Below are positions 6,712 to 10,384 of a stretch of 10,384 bases of DNA, one piece after another. A model generated the notes under the pieces. The model was given only the letters and a program-made list of their open reading frames with translations, had not been told where the DNA came from and did not search any database. The translations under genes were made by a program, and so were the position numbers. This DNA is from Eubacterium sp. (GTDB lineage Bacteria; Bacillota; Clostridia; Lachnospirales; Lachnospiraceae), in contig JALFIK010000068.1 in assembly GCA_022776205.1 (NCBI GenBank), positions 1 through 10,384 of the forward strand, read 5' to 3'. The number at the start of each line of letters is the position of its first letter. Within the stretch, counting starts at the first letter, position 1.

Positions 6712-6762
6712 GAAAAAAGCCACCTGATTAAACGATTAAGACAAATCGTCTTCCCAGGTGAC
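6712..6762 (-). terminator. Terminator of the amino-acid ABC importer operon
   Basis: Minus-strand RNA after the ATPase stop folds with an outer eight-base-pair stem (6755-6762 with 6719-6726, one G-U pair). The interior can form a second five-base-pair stem (ACGAT with ATCGT). Six T follow the outer stem. The hairpin lies between two converging genes and may also serve the plus-strand gene ending at 6669, though the T-rich run on that side is some bases away. Confidence 0.75.
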
Positions 6763-6782
6763 ATTTCATATTTTTTAAAAAA

Positions 6783-7505
6783 TTATAGTACTTTAGACAA
6801 GAATTCCTGTGTTCTTATTTCCTTTGGATTACTGAATATTTCATCCGGAGTTCCCTGTTCAAGAATCTGTCCCTCATCCATAAATAAAACACGGGTTCCC
6901 ACTTCTCTGGCAAATCCCATTTCATGAGTGACCACTGCCATTGTCATACCGTCATCGGCAAGATTCTTCATAACTTCAAGTACCTCTCCGACCATCTCCG
7001 GGTCAAGGGCAGAAGTAGGCTCATCAAAAAGCATCATCTTTGGTTTCATGGCAAGAGAACGCACTATGGCGATTCTCTGTTTTTGTCCGCCGGAAAGCTG
7101 TCCCGGATAAGCATCTGCCTTCTCTTCGAGATTGACGATTTTTAAAAGACGAAGTGCCTCTTCCTTTGCCTCTTCCGGTTTCATCAATTTTAGACGAACC
7201 GGAGCTAACGTAATATTTTCCATAATCGTCTTATGCGGAAAAAGATTAAAATGCTGGAATACCATCCCCATGTGTTCACGCACTTTATTAATGTCCGTTT
7301 TCGGATCCGTAATATCAATTCCGTCGAAGATCACCTGTCCGGATGTGGGGCGTTCCAGAAGATTCATGCAACGGAGAAAAGTTGACTTTCCCGAACCGGA
7401 TGGTCCGATAATTACGATCTTTTCGCCCGGCGCGATATGTTCATTAATATCCTTTAGCACCTCATGGTCTCCAAAGGATTTACATAAATTTTTAACGAAT
7501 ATCAC
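6783..7505 (-). CDS. Polar amino-acid ABC importer, ATP-binding subunit (GlnQ/ArtP-like)
   Basis: Cytoplasmic ATPase that powers the importer. The 240-residue protein contains Walker A GPSGSGKST (34-42), the Q-loop glutamine (Q84), the signature LSGGQ (137-141), Walker B MMLFDE (157-162), D-loop SALD (165-168) and the H-loop histidine (H194). The FQHFNLFPHKT stretch after the Q-loop is typical of the polar amino-acid family. After the signature it reads RIAIVRSLAM where many relatives have VAIARALAM; this should not affect catalysis. The start codon is GTG at 7505, inside the permease gene (14-base overlap). AAGGAG stands 11 bases upstream, so translation is probably coupled. It is the last gene of the lipoprotein-permease-ATPase operon, followed by a terminator. 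The substrate cannot be told from this subunit. Confidence 0.93.
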   Translation of the reverse strand: MIFVKNLCKSFGDHEVLKDINEHIAPGEKIVIIGPSGSGKSTFLRCMNLLERPTSGQVIFDGIDITDPKTDINKVREHMGMVFQHFNLFPHKTIMENITLAPVRLKLMKPEEAKEEALRLLKIVNLEEKADAYPGQLSGGQKQRIAIVRSLAMKPKMMLFDEPTSALDPEMVGEVLEVMKNLADDGMTMAVVTHEMGFAREVGTRVLFMDEGQILEQGTPDEIFSNPKEIRTQEFLSKVL

Positions 7506-8223
7506 TTTCTCTGAGTCTCCTTTCCAGTCTGCTCATAATCCATGTAAAGAACATGACGATCACGAGATAAATCAATGCAACTACCAATAACGGAAGAAGT
7601 GCATCGTAGGTAACACCACGAATAATATCTCCACCTCTTGTCAGCTCGTTAAGACCAATATAACCACAGATTGACGTCTCTTTTAACAGAGTAATCATTT
7701 CATTTACAAGGGCTGGAAGACAGTTTTTAATTGCCTGGGGCATAATAATCTGACCCATGGTATCCACATAACTCAGTCCAAGAGAGCGCCCTGCTTCCAT
7801 CTGTCCTTTATCAATTGACATAATACCGGAACGGAAAATCTCAGCGACATAAGCGCCGGAATTCATACCAAAAGTAAGCACGGCAACCATGACTTTATTA
7901 TTGGAGGATGCAAGAAAAACAAAGAACATTAACAACAGCTGTACCATGGTAGGCGTTCCACGGATTACCGTAAGATAGGCACGGCATATCGTATCTGCAA
8001 CCTGCAGGATCGCTCCTCCAAGTCCCTTCTTTGATTCATCTTTAAGCTGGTCATGGGTTGTGCGGATCACTGCAATCAGTGCCCCCAGAACAAGCCCCAG
8101 AATCAAGGCGAGGAAAGTTACTTCCAAAGTAACCCGGAGACCGTCTGTAATATACATCCAACGCTGTTTTTCAATAAAGTCCAATATAAATTTTGCCTTT
8201 ATCTCAGAAAACCATTCACTCAA
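7492..8223 (-). CDS. Polar amino-acid ABC importer, permease subunit (HisM/GlnP-like)
   Basis: Integral membrane subunit forming the translocation path. The 243-residue protein has about five hydrophobic segments (near 30-53, 92-106, 113-130, 165-185 and 207-232). RGTP (88-91) is typical of this family. The EAA loop EAGRSLGLSYVDTMGQIIMP (143-162) contacts the ATPase. Only one permease gene is present, so the channel is expected to be a homodimer. The only in-frame start that keeps the family's normal N-terminus is TTG at 8223; the next in-frame Met is residue 23. An AAGGA site lies 12 bases upstream, and a four-codon mini-ORF (ATG at 8231) ends across the TTG. The gene follows the binding protein after a 146-base structured gap and overlaps the ATPase gene at its end. 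Confidence 0.92.
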   Translation of the reverse strand: MSEWFSEIKAKFILDFIEKQRWMYITDGLRVTLEVTFLALILGLVLGALIAVIRTTHDQLKDESKKGLGGAILQVADTICRAYLTVIRGTPTMVQLLLMFFVFLASSNNKVMVAVLTFGMNSGAYVAEIFRSGIMSIDKGQMEAGRSLGLSYVDTMGQIIMPQAIKNCLPALVNEMITLLKETSICGYIGLNELTRGGDIIRGVTYDALLPLLVVALIYLVIVMFFTWIMSRLERRLRESDIR

Positions 8224-8240
8224 AATTTCATTCTTTCCTT
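8220..8240 (-). promoter_or_regulatory. Unusual translation start region of the permease: ribosome binding site, mini-ORF and TTG start
   Basis: AAGGA (8240-8236) is four bases from an ATG (8231) that reads ATG AAA TTT TGA, and 12 bases from the permease TTG (8223). The mini-ORF stop and the TTG overlap as TTGA. Ribosomes may load at the ATG and restart at the TTG, which would hold permease synthesis low. Whether the mini-ORF is translated cannot be seen from sequence. Confidence 0.4.
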
Positions 8241-8275
8241 TCTAAAAATCTTTGAATCTTTTTATATAAAAGACT

Positions 8276-8334
8276 GCCCGAAACTACCGTTTCATCTCTG
8301 AGTCCTTACTCACTCGAAAGCGTCAGTTCCGGGC
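8276..8334 (-). ncRNA. Large branched hairpin in the binding protein-permease gap
   Basis: An outer ten-base-pair stem (8325-8334 with 8276-8285, one G-U pair) encloses about 39 bases that can form further short stems, such as GAGT with ACTC. Only four T follow, so it would at most be a partial terminator. It is most likely an intra-operon RNA structure that protects the upstream lipoprotein message or lowers downstream expression. Confidence 0.5.
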
Positions 8335-8337
8335 ATG

Positions 8338-8360
8338 AAGAACGATTCCTGATCGTCCTT
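8338..8360 (-). ncRNA. Hairpin just after the binding-protein stop codon
   Basis: Nine base pairs (8352-8360 with 8338-8346, one G-U pair) around a five-base loop, starting about ten bases after the lipoprotein stop. No T-run follows. Together with the adjacent larger hairpin it fills most of the gap before the permease. Confidence 0.5.
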
Positions 8361-8369
8361 AATCAGCTT

Positions 8370-9164
8370 TTATTTGATATATTTGTCAAGAATCTGCTGG
8401 ATCGTTCCGTCATCCTTTAACTCTTTTAATGCACCGTTTACAGCATCCAGTAATTCTTCGTTATCTTTGGAAAGACATGCTGCATAATCTTCCTGCACAT
8501 AATCGGTATCCAGAAGTTTTAAGCCTTTTGTTGACTCAACAAACGATTTGGCTGGCTGATTATCAATGATAACGGCATCAATCTTACCGCTTGTCAGGGC
8601 TAATACCGCATCATTTCCATTGCTGTACTCTTCCACATTATCTGCACCAAAATCATCTTTTGCATAAATATCACCGGTTGTTGAAAGCTGTACACCGATC
8701 TTCTTACCGTTTAAATCATCGATCTTACCGATGTCGGAATCTTCTTTTACAATAACGGACTGGATACCGGTTGCATAAGTGTCAGAGAAGTTTACTGACT
8801 GTTTTCTTTCATCTGTTACTGTCATACCTGCAAGACCCATATCCGCTTTACCGGACTGAACTGCAGTAATAATGGAATTAAATTCCATATCCTGAATTTC
8901 CAGTTTTAATCCTAATTTGTCTGCGATAGCTTTTGCAATCTCAGCATCAATACCAACGATATCACTTCCTTCATAATATTCATATGGTGGGAAGTATGCA
9001 TTGGTTGCCATTGTTAACACGCCATCTTTCACCGTCTTTACGGTTGCCTCACCGCTGGCTGCGGTTGTCGCTTCCGCACTCTTATCGCTGCCTCCGCATC
9101 CACATAAAAGAGATGCTGCCATCACTGCTGCCAGAGCAACTGCTGCAATTTTCTTAATCTTCAT
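8370..9164 (-). CDS. Polar amino-acid ABC importer, solute-binding lipoprotein
   Basis: Extracytoplasmic receptor that delivers the amino acid to the permease. The 264-residue protein begins with a lysine-rich signal peptide and a lipobox ending L-C-G-C, so Cys23 is the likely lipidated residue. A low-complexity Ser/Ala/Thr linker runs to about residue 40. The family 3 binding fold follows: NAYFPPYEY (55-63), GIDAEIAKAIADKLG (71-85), GMTVTDER (113-120) with the arginine that grips the ligand carboxylate, and VIIDNQPAK (198-206) with the aspartate that grips the ligand amino group. These residues say amino acid but do not fix which one. An AAGGAG site seven bases before the ATG supports the start. 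It is first in the operon, and an ARG-box match upstream hints at arginine or a related basic amino acid. Confidence 0.94.
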   Translation of the reverse strand: MKIKKIAAVALAAVMAASLLCGCGGSDKSAEATTAASGEATVKTVKDGVLTMATNAYFPPYEYYEGSDIVGIDAEIAKAIADKLGLKLEIQDMEFNSIITAVQSGKADMGLAGMTVTDERKQSVNFSDTYATGIQSVIVKEDSDIGKIDDLNGKKIGVQLSTTGDIYAKDDFGADNVEEYSNGNDAVLALTSGKIDAVIIDNQPAKSFVESTKGLKLLDTDYVQEDYAACLSKDNEELLDAVNGALKELKDDGTIQQILDKYIK

Positions 9165-9247
9165 AATCTCTCTCCTTTTCTTTTTCCTTTTGAAATCCTG
9201 CTTCTATTTTACAGGTTTTTTAATTGAAAAATTCATTTCTGTTTAAA

Positions 9248-9276
9248 AAAATACCACATATTTCGCTAAAATACAA
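9248..9276 (-). promoter_or_regulatory. Probable promoter of the amino-acid ABC importer operon
   Basis: On the minus strand, TTGTAT (9276-9271) and TATTTT (9253-9248) are 17 bases apart, and the -10 hexamer is preceded by TGG, giving an extended -10 form. Transcription would begin near 9241, with a leader of about 75 bases. Hexamer matches are moderate. A TAAAAT nearer the gene is an alternative -10 element but lacks a convincing -35. Confidence 0.45.
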
Positions 9277-9295
9277 GCCCTTCTTACAGATTCGG

Positions 9296-9309
9296 TGAAT
9301 ATTTATTCG
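9296..9309. promoter_or_regulatory. ARG box upstream of the ABC importer operon
   Basis: TGAATATTTATTCG matches the classical ARG box TGAATWWWWATTCA at 13 of 14 positions, the single mismatch being the last base. It is the best ARG-box match I found in the window. It lies 20 bases upstream of the proposed -35 hexamer and 25 bases after the EamA-family gene stop. Binding of ArgR is inferred, not shown. Confidence 0.5.
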
Positions 9310-9333
9310 CTTTCCTGAAAAATATTACATATT

Positions 9334-10275
9334 TTATGCTTCAGGGCAGCGCACCGTCTTCCTCCGGACATCCGGAAGCTGGGCAAGAATGATGGCAATA
9401 AACATGAGCGCACATCCGGTCAATTCCTTTACCGTTAGAATCTGATGGAGGAACAGATAGCCGGAAAGAGCGGAAAAAACTGATTCCAGACTCATAATAA
9501 GGGCTGCTACCGTCGGATTAAGTCCTTTCTGTCCAATAATCTGCAATGTATAAGCTACGCCTGTTGACATAATACCCGTATAAAGAATCGGTCCTGCTGC
9601 ATTTAAGATCATCGGAATCTGCGGTGTCTCAAAAAGCGCCATACAGACTGCTGCAAGAACACCTCCGGTAAGAAACTGAACACAGGACATTTTCACTCCA
9701 TCCACAAAAGGATTAAAATGGTCAATGGCGAGAATCTGTGCTGCATAGAAAAAAGCGGATGCCAGAATCAGGGCATCTCCCTTCTCAATAGTAAATTTCT
9801 CCGTTATGCATAAAAAATACAGACCCGCTAAGGCAATCACTACACCAAACCAGGTTAATATTCCACAGTACCTCTTAAAAAACAGGCCGATCAGCGGAAC
9901 AAGAATGATATAAAATGTGGTGATAAATCCTGCTTTCCCCACACTGGTGTACTGAATTCCCGTCTGCTGGAAACAGTTTGCCAGAAATAGAAAAATACCG
10001 CATACAATACCGCTTTTCAAAAGCTGCTTATTCTTCCAGCTTAAATCAACCTCCCCCTCTGCCTGCACTACATTATACTTTTTCCCGCGCATACGGATAC
10101 GGTCAAATACCATGATTACGGGGATTAAAAAACATCCACCGATAATGGATCTTAAGCAGATAAAAGTAAATGGCCCGATGTAATCCATACTGACACTCTG
10201 GGCAACGAAAGCTGCTCCCCAGATCATGGCAGTGAGCAGCAGTAAAAACGAATTTCGTATCTTACGTATTTTCAT
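9334..10275 (-). CDS. EamA/DMT-superfamily transporter, probable metabolite exporter
   Basis: A 313-residue integral membrane protein with about ten hydrophobic segments in two similar halves, each an EamA domain of roughly 140 residues. The first half opens with LLLLTAMIWGAAFVAQ (about 10-25), and FICLRSIIGG follows. The second half has GDALILASAFFYAAQILAID and ends with LESVFSALSGYLFLHQ followed by a last helix, a segment order typical of the family. Length is normal. Substrates of this family vary widely (amino acids, purines, others) and cannot be predicted here. The frame extends to a TTG at 10320, but the ATG at 10275 has GAGG nine bases upstream and gives the normal family beginning. 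The gene has its own promoter and is followed by no strong terminator, so some read-through into the importer operon is possible. Confidence 0.9.
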   Translation of the reverse strand: MKIRKIRNSFLLLLTAMIWGAAFVAQSVSMDYIGPFTFICLRSIIGGCFLIPVIMVFDRIRMRGKKYNVVQAEGEVDLSWKNKQLLKSGIVCGIFLFLANCFQQTGIQYTSVGKAGFITTFYIILVPLIGLFFKRYCGILTWFGVVIALAGLYFLCITEKFTIEKGDALILASAFFYAAQILAIDHFNPFVDGVKMSCVQFLTGGVLAAVCMALFETPQIPMILNAAGPILYTGIMSTGVAYTLQIIGQKGLNPTVAALIMSLESVFSALSGYLFLHQILTVKELTGCALMFIAIILAQLPDVRRKTVRCPEA

Positions 10276-10284
10276 GATGTCTTT

Positions 10285-10288
10285 CCTC
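10285..10288 (-). promoter_or_regulatory. Ribosome binding site of the EamA-family gene
   Basis: GAGG on the minus strand, nine bases before the ATG at 10275. It favours this start over the in-frame TTG at 10320, which lies close to the expected transcription start. Confidence 0.6.
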
Positions 10289-10298
10289 TTTCTCTTTC

Positions 10299-10359
10299 TT
10301 TGTCTTTCCAACACAGACAAACAAGATTATACTCCTATCTCTGTCTTCAGACAAGAGAT
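10299..10359. repeat. Two inverted repeats flanking the EamA promoter -10 element
   Basis: Repeat one: ATCTCTGTCT (10337-10346) and AGACAAGAGAT (10349-10359) are inverted copies with a one-base bulge. Repeat two: TTTGTCT (10299-10305) and AGACAAA (10315-10321) are perfect seven-base inverted copies. Both are built on GTCT/AGAC, and one covers the -35 hexamer and the other the start point, which is the placement expected of repressor operators. The spacers differ (2 and 9 bases), so they need not bind the same protein. Confidence 0.4.
10326..10354 (-). promoter_or_regulatory. Promoter of the EamA-family gene
   Basis: On the minus strand, TTGTCT (10354-10349) and a perfect TATAAT (10331-10326) are separated by 17 bases. 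Transcription would start near 10319. The -35 hexamer sits inside an imperfect inverted repeat, and a second repeat overlaps the transcription start. Confidence 0.7.
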
Positions 10360-10384
10360 TTTCTTCTCTTTTTCCTTGCCAGTT

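Noticed and set aside
9225..9235. TGAAAAATTCA as a second ARG box near the importer transcription start
   Set aside because: Only one half-site is intact when aligned to the 14-base ARG box; the dyad is three bases too short.
9309..9323. CodY-like site next to the ARG box upstream of the ABC importer
   Set aside because: About four mismatches in fifteen positions and no second site; too weak to annotate.
9319..9335. AT-only hairpin at the stop codon of the EamA-family gene, as its terminator
   Set aside because: The seven-pair stem has no G-C pairs and no proper T-run beyond the stem, so it is unlikely to terminate transcription.

Overview
The window looks like a chromosomal piece of a low-to-moderate GC member of the Clostridia, most likely Lachnospiraceae. 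The grounds are AT-rich intergenic DNA, strong AAGGAG-type ribosome binding sites, the argC-J-B-D gene order, and the style of the solute-binding lipoprotein and of the WDYS-type membrane protein. This is a judgement from protein character, not a database match. There is no mobile element, CRISPR array, rRNA or tRNA, and no gene-free stretch longer than 300 bases; the longest is the 258-base argC/argG divergent region.

Layout. (1) Positions 1-44, minus strand: the first codons of a gene that runs off the left edge, probably a small membrane protein. (2) Positions 100-4592, minus strand: the arginine operon argC-argJ-argB-argD, ending in a hairpin at 48-80. (3) Positions 4593-4850: divergent control region with one promoter for argC, one for argG, and several ARG-box-like sites. 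(4) Positions 4851-6080, plus strand: argG, followed by a strong intrinsic terminator. (5) Positions 6220-6669, plus strand: a four-helix membrane protein of the 'putative ABC-transporter type IV' (CmpB-like) family with its own promoter. (6) Positions 6783-9164, minus strand: a polar amino-acid ABC importer, with genes in the order binding lipoprotein, permease, ATPase. Structured RNA lies between the first two genes, and two terminator candidates follow the last. (7) Positions 9334-10275, minus strand: a ten-helix EamA/DMT-family exporter-like protein, with its promoter at the right edge.

How the genes work together. ArgJ (acetyl recycling), ArgB, ArgC and ArgD carry glutamate to N-acetylornithine, and ArgJ then releases ornithine. 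ArgG acts later and joins citrulline to aspartate. Ornithine carbamoyltransferase, argininosuccinate lyase and carbamoyl-phosphate synthase are not in the window. A 13-of-14 match to the classical ARG box lies upstream of the ABC importer, so uptake may be co-regulated with biosynthesis and the substrate may be arginine or a related basic amino acid; this is inference.

The region is ordinary metabolic DNA. I see no novel system in it. The points worth a second look are regulatory: the ARG-box candidates, a hairpin that pairs a CCUCC-type sequence with the presumed ribosome binding site of the next gene, tandem hairpins inside the ABC operon, an antisense terminator in the last codons of a convergent gene, and dyads in the EamA promoter.
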